Shown here in pieces: positions 1 to 10,100 of a stretch of 63,261 nucleotides of DNA. The stretch lies in contig CAJTXA010000018.1 in the NCBI GenBank assembly GCA_910579865.1, forward strand, positions 1 to 63,261, in the 5' to 3' direction. Numbering within the stretch: position 1 is the stretch's first letter; every line of letters starts with the position of its first letter. Origin of the DNA: an uncultured Lachnospiraceae bacterium. Lineage in GTDB: Bacteria > Bacillota > Clostridia > Lachnospirales > Lachnospiraceae. The notes beneath the pieces are model-generated. The model saw only the letters and a list, made by a program, of their open reading frames with translations, was not told the DNA's origin and did no database searches. The translations under genes and the position numbers were made by a program.

Positions 1-230
1 TTGGTTCAAGAATCGACTAGCAATTCTTTCTCCTTTGGATTTTCTTTCAAAAATCCAATCCCCTCTCTTTGTTTTTTAACAAAAAGCGGGTTGATTTACT
101 TTTGGTTTTTTCACAACTTTGTTTTGATTCTCAAATTGAATTTTCAAGGTTGGTTTTTTATACTGTTCAATTATCAAGGTTCGATTTGCTGTCTTTTTAT
201 TTTGTTCTTCTGCTTCTTAGTGACAGCTTG
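1..230 (-). other. 5' leader of a probable rRNA operon (16S beyond left edge)
   Basis: On the minus strand this stretch lies downstream of two strong promoters and contains no convincing gene. It carries two CCTTGAtAATTGAACA/CCTTGAAAATTcaa-like repeats (minus strand of 164-179 and 136-149), the kind of motif seen around clostridial rRNA genes, and a small hairpin (GGATTTT/AAAATCC, 40-60). The 16S gene itself is not visible; it would have to begin left of base 1. The plus-strand open frame covering this stretch is low-complexity Phe/Leu-rich translation with no ribosome binding site and is taken as spurious. Identification as an rRNA leader is inference from promoter strength, tandem arrangement and repeats. 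Confidence 0.6.
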
Positions 231-233
231 TTT

Positions 234-262
234 AGTCTATCACTTGTTTTTTTATTTGTCAA
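234..262 (-). promoter_or_regulatory. rRNA-type promoter P2
   Basis: Minus strand -35 TTGACA (257-262), exactly 17 bp, -10 TAGACT (234-239). It is the downstream member of a tandem pair and faces out of the window to the left. Confidence 0.8.
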
Positions 263-379
263 GGACTTTTTTATTTTTTAAGAACAATTTTTTCTATTCT
301 CTTAAAATTTAGCAAAATCCCTTTTATTTCAATCAATTTCATTGAATTGTTTTGAAACTGTTTCCCAAGCGACTCAATC

Positions 380-408
380 AGTTTAACACGTTTGCCACAA
401 TTTGTCAA
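380..408 (-). promoter_or_regulatory. rRNA-type promoter P1
   Basis: Minus strand -35 TTGACA (403-408), 17 bp, -10 TAAACT (380-385), 146 bp upstream of P2. Two near-consensus promoters in tandem in front of a long untranslated leader is the usual arrangement for Firmicutes rrn operons. Confidence 0.8.
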
Positions 409-538
409 CTATTTTTTATCTTTTTAAATAAAAAACAATTTATCCTTTTTATCCTTCTAAAATCAACTTTAAAAACCCCATAAATAGTTCTGTCACTATA
501 TCTATTTATATAAAAAATCATATAAATTATACATTTAC

Positions 539-1951
539 TTACAAATTTTTTTTAAATTCATCTTTTATCTCTTGGCGAATTTTCCTTACACAAAAGAAAG
601 CTGCTACAAAAGCCATGATGCCAGTAGCTGTATTACTTACTAACATAACTACCCCAACTGCTTCACTCCCTAAAGTAGTAAAATGTTGTATTCCCCAAAG
701 TACAGGAATTCGAAAAAGAAAAATCCGAAGAAAATTAATTACCAAAGTAATCTTTGTATATCCCATTCCAAATAAGAGTGCCATTACAGCGGCATTTATC
801 CCAAGCGGAATTGCTCCACCCCAAGCTTCATAACGATAAATAGCAATAATCATATCCTGAAACTCTCGATTCATTCCACCCTGTGAAGTTGCAAAAATTT
901 TAGAAAGCTGTTCAATAAAAATCATAGTTAAACTAAGTCCAACTACTCCAACAATCATATTGATAATTAATACCTTCCAAAAAGCTTCTAATACTCTTTT
1001 CTTCTTTTTTGCACCAAGATTTTGACTAATAATTGCAGCAGCTCCTTCTTGAAATCCATTTTGAGAAGAAGTTGTTATTCCATTCATATTATTTGAAATC
1101 CCTAGTGCTCCCACTGTTAAAGCCCCATAAATCCCACTCATGGAATTTACAATCACCTTTCCAAGTGCAAATGCACATCGTTCCACCATAATTGGAAAAG
1201 AAACTTGTAACATTGGTCCAAATACTGGTTTCTTTAATTGAATACTACGAAAAGAAAATCCAAACGCATTTCCTTTCTGATTCATATTTCTCACTCCAGC
1301 AAATAGCATCACTCCTTGAGAAATCAAAGTGGCAATTCCAATTGTTACAATATCGCCATTTAAAACATATACAAATAATGCTGTTAATCCTAACTTTACT
1401 GCTGTCACCATTAAATTTAAGTACAAAATACGTCTGGAATTTCCCCTTGCACGTTCTACAGCAATATAGACATTATTAAAAAATGTAATCACAAGAGCAA
1501 ACAATTCTACAATAAAATACTGATTTCCAATCTCAATTAGACTTTCTGGTGTTTTTACCAAATACAGCAATTGTTTTGAAAATGGAACAATTCCAACAAT
1601 TACCACTATACCAAGTCCTGCACAAACTCCAAACAATGTGCTTACTCTTTTTTTCACCATTTCATAATCACCAGCACCATAAGCCTGACTAATTTTTAGA
1701 CTTCCTCCTGTTGCAAGCCCACCGCCTACAGAAGATAAAATTTGAAGAATCTGAAATAAGTACGCAACTGCCGAAACGGATTCTGCACTAATATGAGAAG
1801 CCATCATAGAATCCAATATTTTAAACAACATTCCTAAAGTTTGATATAAAGCCAAAGGTGTTCCTATTACAATTAATACCTTCCACATATTCCCATTTAA
1901 TGCAAACTCTCTAAATTTTTCATCTTTTTGGGATAACTTCGCCTGACTCAT
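539..1951 (-). CDS. MATE family efflux transporter
   Basis: Polytopic membrane protein of 470 residues, the usual size for the multidrug and toxic compound extrusion family, with about 12 predicted hydrophobic segments in two homologous halves. Both halves show the family's amphipathic N-terminal pattern (GTPLALYQTLGMLF in the first, VSFPIMVERCAFALGK in the second). Such proteins export cationic compounds using Na+ or H+ gradients; the substrate cannot be told from sequence. The ATG at 1949-1951 is preceded by AAGGAG. It lies 132 bp behind gatB on the same strand with no obvious terminator between them, so read-through from the transamidation operon is possible. A short inverted repeat and a TATACT box (2045-2061) hint at a local promoter or operator. 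Its 3' end faces the rRNA promoters. Confidence 0.88.
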   Translation of the reverse strand: MSQAKLSQKDEKFREFALNGNMWKVLIVIGTPLALYQTLGMLFKILDSMMASHISAESVSAVAYLFQILQILSSVGGGLATGGSLKISQAYGAGDYEMVKKRVSTLFGVCAGLGIVVIVGIVPFSKQLLYLVKTPESLIEIGNQYFIVELFALVITFFNNVYIAVERARGNSRRILYLNLMVTAVKLGLTALFVYVLNGDIVTIGIATLISQGVMLFAGVRNMNQKGNAFGFSFRSIQLKKPVFGPMLQVSFPIMVERCAFALGKVIVNSMSGIYGALTVGALGISNNMNGITTSSQNGFQEGAAAIISQNLGAKKKKRVLEAFWKVLIINMIVGVVGLSLTMIFIEQLSKIFATSQGGMNREFQDMIIAIYRYEAWGGAIPLGINAAVMALLFGMGYTKITLVINFLRIFLFRIPVLWGIQHFTTLGSEAVGVVMLVSNTATGIMAFVAAFFCVRKIRQEIKDEFKKNL

Positions 1952-2044
1952 ATCTACTCTCCTTATTCCCTATCACAATTTATATCATTCTCTAAAATCC
2001 TCCTTTTACTATATCTCAATTTTTCCATATTTTCTACCATTTTA

Positions 2045-2061
2045 ACTATATTTATAGTATA
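2045..2061 (-). promoter_or_regulatory. possible operator / -10 region upstream of MATE gene
   Basis: ACTATA-nn-TATAGT inverted repeat (2045-2058) overlapping a TATACT box (minus strand of 2056-2061). No good -35 is visible because that position falls at the gatB stop. This is a weak call; an operator for a MarR-type repressor is only a guess. Confidence 0.2.
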
Positions 2062-2083
2062 AAATACAGATATTTTGCGCTAT

Positions 2084-3520
2084 TTATTGATTTAAAATCT
2101 CTTCCAATATCCGATTTACCATTCCAGGATCTGCTTTTCCTTTCATCGCTTTCATTGTCTGTCCTACTAAAAATCCCATCGCTTTCTTCTTTCCTGCATA
2201 ATAATCCACTACCGATTGATGATTTGTTTGAATTACCTCTTCAATCATTTTCCGAATCATTCCTTCATCATTTACCGCCTTTAATCCCCTTTCTTCTACA
2301 TATTGTTCGGGATCAATATCCTCTCGGAAAATTACTTCAAATACTTCTTTTGCTACGGTTCGATTAATTATTCCCTTCTCTAATAAATCAATTAACTTAG
2401 CTAAATGGATTGGAGAAAAAGAAATCTCATCTGCTTCTTTCTCTTCCTCCTTTAATAGACGCATTGCTTCTCCCATCAGCCAATTTGAAACCTCTTTTGG
2501 CTTTTTCCCAAGTGCAATTGTATCTTCAAATAAATCTGCCATTTTCTTAGAAGAAGTTAAAATCAAAATATCATACTCTGGTATCTGATATTCTTTTTTA
2601 TAACGGACAATCTTTTCATCCTGAAGCTCTGGTTGTTGTTCCTTTATCTGTTGTAACCATTGATCGGAAATTACAATTGGTACCAAATCTGGCTCTGGAA
2701 AATATCGATAATCTTGTGCATCCTCTTTTGATCGCATGGTATACGAATATTCCTTATTATCATCCCATCTTCTTGTCTCTTGTACTACTTGTTTTCCTGA
2801 TTCTAATAATTCAATTTGACGTGCTCGCTCCCCCTCAATTGCTCTGGTAATTGCTTTAAATGAATTAAGATTTTTCATCTCTGTTCGAGTTCCATAAGCT
2901 TTTGCTCCTAGTTCTCGTAAAGAAAGATTGACATCTGCCCGCATCGATCCTTCTTGTAACTTACAATCAGAAGCACCAAGATATTGAATGATTCGTTTTA
3001 ATTTATTCAAATAAGCAATTACCTCTTCTGCTGAACACATATCTGGCTTTGACACAATCTCAATTAAAGGTACACCACTCCGATTATAGTCTACCAAAGA
3101 GCAATCATCCCATTCATCATGAATCAATTTCCCAGCATCTTCTTCCATATGAATTTCATAAATTCCAATTTCCTTTTTTCCAGACGCTGTTTCAATCTCT
3201 ATCTTACCATCTCTACAAATTGGCAGATATAACTGTGAAATCTGATAGTTCTGCGGATTATCTGGATAAAAATAATTCTTCCGATCAAACTTACAGTATT
3301 GATTAATCTTACAATTTGTTGCCAATCCAACTGCCATTGCATACTCTACCACCTTTTTATTTAAAACAGGAAGTGAACCTGGCATTCCAGTGCAGACTGG
3401 ACAAGTATGTGTATTTGGTGCTCCTCCAAATGCTGTACTACAAGAGCAAAAAATTTTTGTCTTTGTCGCAAGCTCTACATGAACTTCCAATCCAATCACA
3501 GTTTCATATTGTTTCATCAC
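2084..3520 (-). CDS. gatB: Asp-tRNA(Asn)/Glu-tRNA(Gln) amidotransferase subunit B
   Basis: GatB binds misacylated Asp-tRNA(Asn) or Glu-tRNA(Gln) and phosphorylates the side chain before amidation by GatA-derived ammonia. The 478-residue length is typical. The N-terminus carries the signature ETVIGLEVHVEL. A zinc-type cysteine set (CSC followed by CPVC within the first 45 residues) is intact. The kinase core includes the HMEEDAGKLIHD and DYNRSGVPLIEI segments, and the C-terminal YqeY-like tail runs to the end. The start may be the GTG at 3518-3520 or the ATG directly after it; AAAGGAG lies 7-10 bases upstream of either. It is the last gene of aspS-gatC-gatA-gatB, 15 bp after gatA. Confidence 0.97.
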   Translation of the reverse strand: MMKQYETVIGLEVHVELATKTKIFCSCSTAFGGAPNTHTCPVCTGMPGSLPVLNKKVVEYAMAVGLATNCKINQYCKFDRKNYFYPDNPQNYQISQLYLPICRDGKIEIETASGKKEIGIYEIHMEEDAGKLIHDEWDDCSLVDYNRSGVPLIEIVSKPDMCSAEEVIAYLNKLKRIIQYLGASDCKLQEGSMRADVNLSLRELGAKAYGTRTEMKNLNSFKAITRAIEGERARQIELLESGKQVVQETRRWDDNKEYSYTMRSKEDAQDYRYFPEPDLVPIVISDQWLQQIKEQQPELQDEKIVRYKKEYQIPEYDILILTSSKKMADLFEDTIALGKKPKEVSNWLMGEAMRLLKEEEKEADEISFSPIHLAKLIDLLEKGIINRTVAKEVFEVIFREDIDPEQYVEERGLKAVNDEGMIRKMIEEVIQTNHQSVVDYYAGKKKAMGFLVGQTMKAMKGKADPGMVNRILEEILNQ

Positions 3521-3535
3521 TAATTTGCTCCTTTC

Positions 3536-5017
3536 CTAACAATACAATTTGGTTTCTTCTTTTACAATAGGACATCTTTTATATTCCTGACTCCGTTCCC
3601 ATGTATAAGCAGCTCGTATCACTTTATCCTCTTCAAAACAATTTCCAATCAGTTGCATCCCAATTGGCAATCCCTTTTTATCTACTCCACATGGAACACT
3701 AATACCAGGAAGTCCAGCTAAATTTGCAGAAATTGTATAAATATCTCCTAAATACATCTTAAGGGGATCACACAAACTCTCTCCCAATTTTGGTGCTGTA
3801 GTAGGAGCTACTGGTGCTACAATCACATCATACTTTTCAAATGCACGATCAAATGCTTTCTTAATTAAAGTTTTTGTTTTTAATGCTTTCAAATAATATG
3901 CATCATAATATCCTGAACTTAATACAAAAGATCCCAACATAATCCGTTTTTTTACTTCTGCTCCAAATCCTTCTGAACGAGTCTTTTTATACATTTGATG
4001 CAATCTTGTATCATCTTTTGTACGATATCCATATTTTACTCCATCAAATCGAGCTAAATTTGAACTTGCCTCTGCAGAAGCAATAATATAATAGGCTGGA
4101 ATTGCATACTCCACAAAACTCAGATCAAATTCTTCTACAAAAGCACCTCTTTCTTCTAAGACCTTAACTGCATGTTCAATCGCTCTTTTTACCTCTAAAT
4201 CTAATCCTTCTCCAAAATAATCCTTTGGAATCCCAATTCGAAGTCCTGCTACATCTTCTACTAAAGCCGAAGTAAAATTGTAGTATTTTCTTTTTACAGA
4301 AGTACTATCCTTTGGATCATAAGAAGCAATTGTTTCAAGAATAGCTGCACAGTCTGAAACATCTTTTGCAATAGGTCCAATCTGATCCAAAGAAGAAGCA
4401 TATGCAATTAATCCATAACGAGAAACTGTTCCATAAGTTGGTTTTAAACCTGTAACACCACAAAATGAGCTGGGTTGTCGAATGGATCCCCCTGTATCAG
4501 AACCAAGTGCAAAGGAACACTCTTCTGCTGCCACTGCTGCACAGGAACCTCCAGATGAGCCTCCAGGTACATGTTCTATATCCCATGGATTTCGTGTCAC
4601 TCCATAATAAGAAGTTTCTGTTGTGCTTCCCATAGCAAACTCATCCATATTGGTCTTACCAATTAAAACAGCTCCTGCTCGTTCCAAATTTAAAATTGCT
4701 TCTGCTGAATAAGTTGGTATAAAATTCTCCAAAATTTTAGAACTACAAGTTGTTAAAATCCCTTTTGTACAAATATTATCTTTTACTGCTACAGGTACGC
4801 CAGCGAAAACTCCTAAAAGCTCTTTTGCATCAATTCGTTTTTGTACTATTTCTGCTCGCTTTTTTGCTCCTTCTTGATCCACTGTTATATATCCGTGTAG
4901 TATATCTTCTCTCTTTTCTATATTGATAAGCGCTGCTTTTACCGCTTCCCAAACAGAGATTTCTTTTTTTCGAATCTTTTTTGCTAACTCTAGTGCTGTT
5001 AAAGCCATCTCATCCAT
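3536..5017 (-). CDS. gatA: Asp-tRNA(Asn)/Glu-tRNA(Gln) amidotransferase subunit A
   Basis: The glutaminase subunit of GatCAB: an amidase-signature enzyme that releases ammonia from glutamine and channels it to GatB. The catalytic Ser-cisSer-Lys triad is complete: Lys79 (in VAVKD), Ser154 (in GGSSGGS) and nucleophile Ser178 (in SDTGGSIRQP). Full length at 493 residues. The ATG at 5015-5017 follows a GGAAGAG-type ribosome binding site. It sits between gatC (44 bp upstream) and gatB (15 bp downstream), all behind the same T-box leader. With a non-discriminating AspRS at the head of the operon, it should serve Asn-tRNA(Asn) formation and probably also Gln-tRNA(Gln). Confidence 0.97.
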   Translation of the reverse strand: MDEMALTALELAKKIRKKEISVWEAVKAALINIEKREDILHGYITVDQEGAKKRAEIVQKRIDAKELLGVFAGVPVAVKDNICTKGILTTCSSKILENFIPTYSAEAILNLERAGAVLIGKTNMDEFAMGSTTETSYYGVTRNPWDIEHVPGGSSGGSCAAVAAEECSFALGSDTGGSIRQPSSFCGVTGLKPTYGTVSRYGLIAYASSLDQIGPIAKDVSDCAAILETIASYDPKDSTSVKRKYYNFTSALVEDVAGLRIGIPKDYFGEGLDLEVKRAIEHAVKVLEERGAFVEEFDLSFVEYAIPAYYIIASAEASSNLARFDGVKYGYRTKDDTRLHQMYKKTRSEGFGAEVKKRIMLGSFVLSSGYYDAYYLKALKTKTLIKKAFDRAFEKYDVIVAPVAPTTAPKLGESLCDPLKMYLGDIYTISANLAGLPGISVPCGVDKKGLPIGMQLIGNCFEEDKVIRAAYTWERSQEYKRCPIVKEETKLYC

Positions 5018-5061
5018 CTTATCTCTTCCTTTCCAAAATCCTTAAAAACATTGTCTTTTAT

Positions 5062-5355
5062 TTATTCTACTGTCTTTGGAACTTGAAAACTTCCATTCTT
5101 TTTCTTTGGAGCATTGGCTAATATCGCCTCTCTATCCTCCTGATTCTCTACAATATCTTCTCGAAATACATTTTCCATTGGAAATATATGAGACATTGGC
5201 TCTATTCCATCTGTATCCAATTCATTTAATTTATCAATATAATCGAATAAATTTCCCATGTCCTTTTTTGCTTGTTCTTTCTCTTCTTTTGAAAGCTCTA
5301 ATTTTGCTAAAATTCCAACATATTCCATAATCTCATCAGAAATTATATGTGCCAT
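5062..5355 (-). CDS. gatC: Asp-tRNA(Asn)/Glu-tRNA(Gln) amidotransferase subunit C
   Basis: GatC is the small structural subunit that wraps GatA and GatB together. The 97-residue length is normal. The N-terminal helical pair (YVGILAKLELSKEE) and the belt segment LDTDGIEPMSHIFP with the later REDIV motif are clear. It lies in aspS-gatC-gatA-gatB order with short gaps, so it is cotranscribed from the T-box-controlled promoter. Confidence 0.95.
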   Translation of the reverse strand: MAHIISDEIMEYVGILAKLELSKEEKEQAKKDMGNLFDYIDKLNELDTDGIEPMSHIFPMENVFREDIVENQEDREAILANAPKKKNGSFQVPKTVE

Positions 5356-5391
5356 CTCTTTTTTCTCCTATCTATCAAATATTCTCTATTT

Positions 5392-6732
5392 CTAAGGTTC
5401 TAATCTTCCTAAATCCCGTGGAAACAAACAAGCTTCCCGCACATTTTCTTCTCCAATTAACTGCATGGTTAATCGTTCTAATCCTATTCCCAATCCTCCA
5501 TGTGGAGGCATACCACATTGAAAACAACTCAAATACTGTTCCATTCCTTCTGTTTCCATCCCTCGTTCTTCCATCTTTTTGATTAGCTTTTGATAATCAT
5601 GAATCCTCTGTCCTCCCGTAGTAACTTCCAACCCTTTATAAAGTAAATCAAAACTAAGTGTAAAAGTAGGATCACTTGGATCATCCATTGCATAAAAAGG
5701 TCGCTTTTTTGAAGGATAGTGTGTAACAAATACAAAATCAGAACCATACTCCTCCTGTATCAATTTCCCAATCAGCAATTCCTCTTCTGGTTCTAAATCA
5801 TAAGGATTTCGAATCTGACGTTGATATTTTTCGGATACCCGCTTCTTTGCCTGTTCAAAACGAATTTGAGGAATTCGTTCTACATTAGGTAAAGAAAGAC
5901 CAAGCAATTTTATCTCCTCTTGATAATTTGTTTTTAAAAGCTGCATCATATACTGTAAAAATCCAGTTTCCATAGCCATAAGCTCTGTAAATTCCTCTAT
6001 ATACCCCATTTCAAAATCTAAACTGGTATATTCGTTTAAATGCCGTTTTGTATTATGTTTCTCTGCACGAAATACTGGTCCTGTTTCAAACACCCGATCA
6101 AATACTCCTACCATCATTTGCTTATAAAACTGTGGACTTTGTTGTAAAATAGCTGGTCTATGAAAATATTCTAATTTAAAAATATTAGCTCCACCCTCTG
6201 CTGACTTTGCTCCGATTTTAGGTGTATGAATTTCTGTAAATCCCTGCGAATAAAGAAAATCCCGAAATCCCCTTACTATTCCCTCCTGAATTCGAAAAAC
6301 TGCACGTTCCCGAATATTACGCAGAGCAAGTGGACGATGATTTAATTTTGCCTCCAAAGAAGTATTTAATTTCCATTTTGCAACTGGAAGAGGCAAGCTT
6401 TTTGTTGGAACAGATAATACCTTTATATTGCTTATATGAATTTCAACTCCATAAGGAGCACGTGCTTCACAAACTACCATTCCTTCTACTTCTACTGTAG
6501 ATTCCTCCTTAATAAAATCAATTGAAAACAAATCCTTTTGTTTTTTTCCCTTTTCCCATACACACTGTAACAAACCCTCACTCTTTCGCAAAATCAAAAA
6601 AACGACTTCTCCTATCTTTCGAATCGCATGTACCGATCCACATATAAAAACCGTTTTTCCTTCCATCCCTTCTGTTACAATATCTGTAATACGAACCATT
6701 TTTTGTTGTTTTACTCCTGTTAAAAATTCCAT
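5392..6732 (-). CDS. aspS: aspartate--tRNA(Asp/Asn) ligase, archaeal-type (non-discriminating)
   Basis: Class IIb aminoacyl-tRNA synthetase of 446 residues with an N-terminal OB-fold anticodon-binding domain (about residues 10-110) and a catalytic domain. Motif 2 is FRAEKHNTKRHLNEYTSLDFE-like and motif 3 is GIGLERLTMQL. It lacks the GAD insertion of the roughly 590-residue bacterial AspRS, so it belongs to the short archaeal-like type. Cotranscription with gatCAB and an Asn-reading T-box make a non-discriminating AspRS charging tRNA(Asn) with Asp the best reading; a direct asparaginyl-tRNA synthetase is less likely. A discriminating AspRS is expected elsewhere. It is the first gene of the operon, about 60 bp after the T-box terminator. 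Confidence 0.9.
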   Translation of the reverse strand: MEFLTGVKQQKMVRITDIVTEGMEGKTVFICGSVHAIRKIGEVVFLILRKSEGLLQCVWEKGKKQKDLFSIDFIKEESTVEVEGMVVCEARAPYGVEIHISNIKVLSVPTKSLPLPVAKWKLNTSLEAKLNHRPLALRNIRERAVFRIQEGIVRGFRDFLYSQGFTEIHTPKIGAKSAEGGANIFKLEYFHRPAILQQSPQFYKQMMVGVFDRVFETGPVFRAEKHNTKRHLNEYTSLDFEMGYIEEFTELMAMETGFLQYMMQLLKTNYQEEIKLLGLSLPNVERIPQIRFEQAKKRVSEKYQRQIRNPYDLEPEEELLIGKLIQEEYGSDFVFVTHYPSKKRPFYAMDDPSDPTFTLSFDLLYKGLEVTTGGQRIHDYQKLIKKMEERGMETEGMEQYLSCFQCGMPPHGGLGIGLERLTMQLIGEENVREACLFPRDLGRLEP

Positions 6733-6788
6733 TGTCTTATTCCTCTCTTTCTTCTATTCCGAGACTTTTCTTGAATATTTTTAAATAC

Positions 6789-7095
6789 AAAAAAAGCCCC
6801 GGAATATTGATTCATATTCCGGGACGAAATGAGTTTATGTTCCATTCCGCGGTACCACCCGCCTTGAAAAAGGACTCTGCCATCACAAAGTATCTCCTTT
6901 TTCCTCTCAAATACGTAACGTGTATCACGGATATACCTACGCCATCTGTCTGTAGCCTGCTTTCAATATATCAGCTCCAGAGTGTTCCCACAACCGCCTT
7001 TCCCCAAATAGCGCTCTCAGTCGGTGACGCTATATTCCTGTCAGTTACTTCTCGGAAGGAGTCTCTTTCTTTGCTTTTCTTTTCTTAACTTGTGT
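6789..7095 (-). promoter_or_regulatory. T-box leader of aspS-gatCAB (GAAC specifier)
   Basis: Transcribed leftwards. The antiterminator T-box core GGTGGTACCGCGG is at 6847-6859. The terminator is a 10-bp stem CCCGGAATAT/ATATTCCGGG (6798-6823) followed by a run of seven Ts. In the 3' part of stem I the sequence GGGAACACTCTGGAG contains AAC followed by A (codon at 6984-6986). The thrS T-box in this window has ACT followed by A in the same place relative to TGGAG, which supports AAC as the specifier. GAA (Glu) overlaps AAC by two bases. Uncharged tRNA(Asn), and perhaps tRNA(Glu), should prevent termination. Confidence 0.92.
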
Positions 7096-7098
7096 GTA

Positions 7099-7127
7099 AT
7101 ACTAGCATAATTATTTTAAAATTGCAA
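7099..7127 (-). promoter_or_regulatory. promoter of aspS-gatCAB
   Basis: Minus strand -35 TTGCAA (7122-7127), 17 bp, -10 TAGTAT (7099-7104). Transcription would start near 7092, just ahead of T-box stem I. Confidence 0.7.
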
Positions 7128-7155
7128 GAGGAAATTTAAAAAAATTCGATCTCTT

Positions 7156-10100
7156 TTAATTTCTTTCCAAATACTCCAAAAACTCCTTTACTGGCATAGG
7201 ACGTGCATAATAATATCCCTGTGCCTGATCACATCCAGCCTCTTTTAACATTTGCACTTGTTCCTTCGTTTCTACTCCTTCTGCTATAATTGCAAATCCT
7301 AATTGCTTAATCATCATCACCAAATATTTCATAAACTCTGGTGTCATTTTTCCTCTTTTGCTTTCTTCTAAAAACTGCTGATCCAATTTTATCACATCTG
7401 CTGATACCTTAGAGAGAATATTTAAAGAAGAATATCCTGCTCCAAAGTCATCAATCGATATAGAAATTCCATTTCGCCTTAACTGCTTCCTATTTTCGTC
7501 TAATATTTTTAAATCATATAGATAAGTCGATTCTGCTATCTCTGCTTGTATTAACTTTGGTGATATTTGATAATAGTTTAAACAAGCTAAAATATGTTCG
7601 ACAAACTCCTCATCTTCTTGACTTTGACGAGAGAAATTTACTGATATTGGAACAACCTGCTCTCCACGATTTAATTGCTGCCGCAACATAGCTAATACTT
7701 GTTCTAATACTCTAAAATCTATCTGTTTAATAAATCCATTTTTTTCAAATAATGGAATAAACTCATCTGGCCGAAGAATGGTTCCATCTCCCTTTATCCA
7801 TCGTACAAAAGCCTCTGCTCCAACAATTCGTTCCTCTTTTAGGGAAATTTTTGGCTGAAGATAAACTGCAAATTCTTCATGATCCAATGCATGTTGGATG
7901 GAATCTGTTAGCTCCATCTGTTTTTCAATCTGACGTTTCATACTGCTTGCAAACTCAACACAACAAGTTTCTCCTCTTCCTTTTGCTGTTTTTCTTGCTA
8001 CATTGGCATTGTCTATATAATAAGTAATATCACAAGCTTCTGGTTTTACTTCACTGATTCCAGATACCAAAAATAATTTACAAAGTGGATAAAGTTGGCT
8101 TATTTTCTCACAATATTCCTTTGTCATCTGTTCAAAAGAATAACAAAGTTTTTTAATCTCTTCTCCTTCATGAAGTACCAAAAAATGGTCTGCATTAATA
8201 TGACTTGCATAAACAATTCCTTCACAACGTTCTCGTAATGCTGCTGCAAACCCATAAAGCACTTCATTTCCAACTGCAAATCCATAGATCTCATTAAGAT
8301 ACTGGAAATTGGAAAAATCAGAATAGGTGCAGAAAAACTTCTTTTCTGGGTGTTCCTTTCTATACTCTTCTGATAAAGATAAAAATTTTTTATAATTGGG
8401 AAGCTGCGTTAATGAATCATAACTTTCTATAAATGCCAATCGTTCTTCCCGCTTTTTGTTTTCATTATACTGAATTAACTTACTGCAAAGAATATTGGCA
8501 AGACGACGTAAAATTCCTGTATAAGAAATCCAATCATGATCATTTTTCCTATCCCAAAAAAGAAAATATCCTTCTGGTAAAATATCTTTATCTAATGCTA
8601 CACATAAAAGAGAAGTGCTGCCAAATTCCTGATCCATTTCTGCTAATGCTTCTTGATTCCAAATTCGAATATCTGCCTCTTTCATTGAACAAATCTTCTT
8701 TAAATTCTTTATATTTCCCTTTTCCGCCTCTATAATACCATCTCGCTCTTCAAACCGATTAAAACGATAATGTATCTCTAATTCCCCTTTTTTATCCTTT
8801 TCTACAATAATCATATCATCAAAATGGAAAAATCGGCAAATTCGATCACAAATCACTTTCATTGCATTTGGCACATCATTGACTCTCTCTAACAATTCCA
8901 AAGAAAATACTAACAAATCCTGTTCATCTGCAAATAAAGCATCCCGACTTATAATGTCATCTTCATAATTATACCAAAGTCCTTCTTTATTATCCATTTT
9001 GCAGATAATTGGATCATAAATTTGATATCCACCTTTTCCATGATTTTTTACATAATAGAGAGCACTATCTGCTTGTTTAAACAGTATATCATACTCATAG
9101 ATATTAGCCTGACATCTTGCTGCACCAATACTACTAGAAATTGAAATTTTACTTCCTTCAATAGAGCACATTCTGCGAATTCGCCGATTAAGCAATTCCA
9201 TCTTTTCACAAATGGATTCTTTTGTTTCTCCTACTGCTAATACACAAAACTCATCTCCTCCAATCCGTCCTGTCAGTGGCGAATCAAAAACATGAAGTAA
9301 TTCATCTGCAAAACTGCAAAGAACTGCATCTCCATATAGATGTCCTAAACTGTCATTTACCTGTTTAAAGTTATCCACATCCATTACTAATAGCCATGCT
9401 TTTTGTTCCCCTTCTTTTAATTTCTCATCTATTAAGGTTTTAATTGTCATATGATTGTACAGATTTGTCAAAGAATCTCGTTCGGAACGCTTCTTCAATT
9501 TTTCTTCTTCTAGTTTTCTTTCATCAATATTTGAAGTTGTACCTACCACACGAATTGCTTTTCCATCCTGATTATAAAGCGTCTTTGCATGAATACTGCT
9601 CCAATGAAAAACACCATCCGTATATTTTTTTCGTACTTCCAGTTTCATCTCTGGTCTTCCTTCCTTTAATGCCTGACAAAATTCTTGAATTACAGGCAGA
9701 TCTTCTGGATGAATTAAATTACTTGTAAGAATATTTTCACTATATTTTTCAGTAATCATTTCCTGACCAATAATATCCAATCGGTTATTTGAATAGTGCA
9801 TCCAATCCTTACAAACATCATACTCAAATATTAGATCAGCTGACATCTCTGCTATTGTATTTAATTTTTCTTGTTCCTGCCAAATACGATTTAGATTTTC
9901 CTTTTGTTCTGTTATATCCGAAGCAATACTTTGAATCAAGTACCCATCTACTTCTTTTGCTATAATTGAACTTCGCATCGAAAGCCAAATATCACTTCCA
10001 TCCTCTCTTTGCATATGATATTCTTCGTGAAGTTCTTGCTCTGTTTGAATCATACTATCTAAAGCTGCAATAACTCGCTCTCGATTTTTTCCAAAAATAA

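Noticed and set aside
1..312. Plus-strand 103-codon open frame
   Set aside because: Phe/Leu-rich low-complexity translation without a ribosome binding site, antisense to rRNA-type promoters and leader.
6732..7088. Plus-strand 118-codon open frame
   Set aside because: Lies wholly over the minus-strand T-box leader; no ribosome binding site and no family resemblance.
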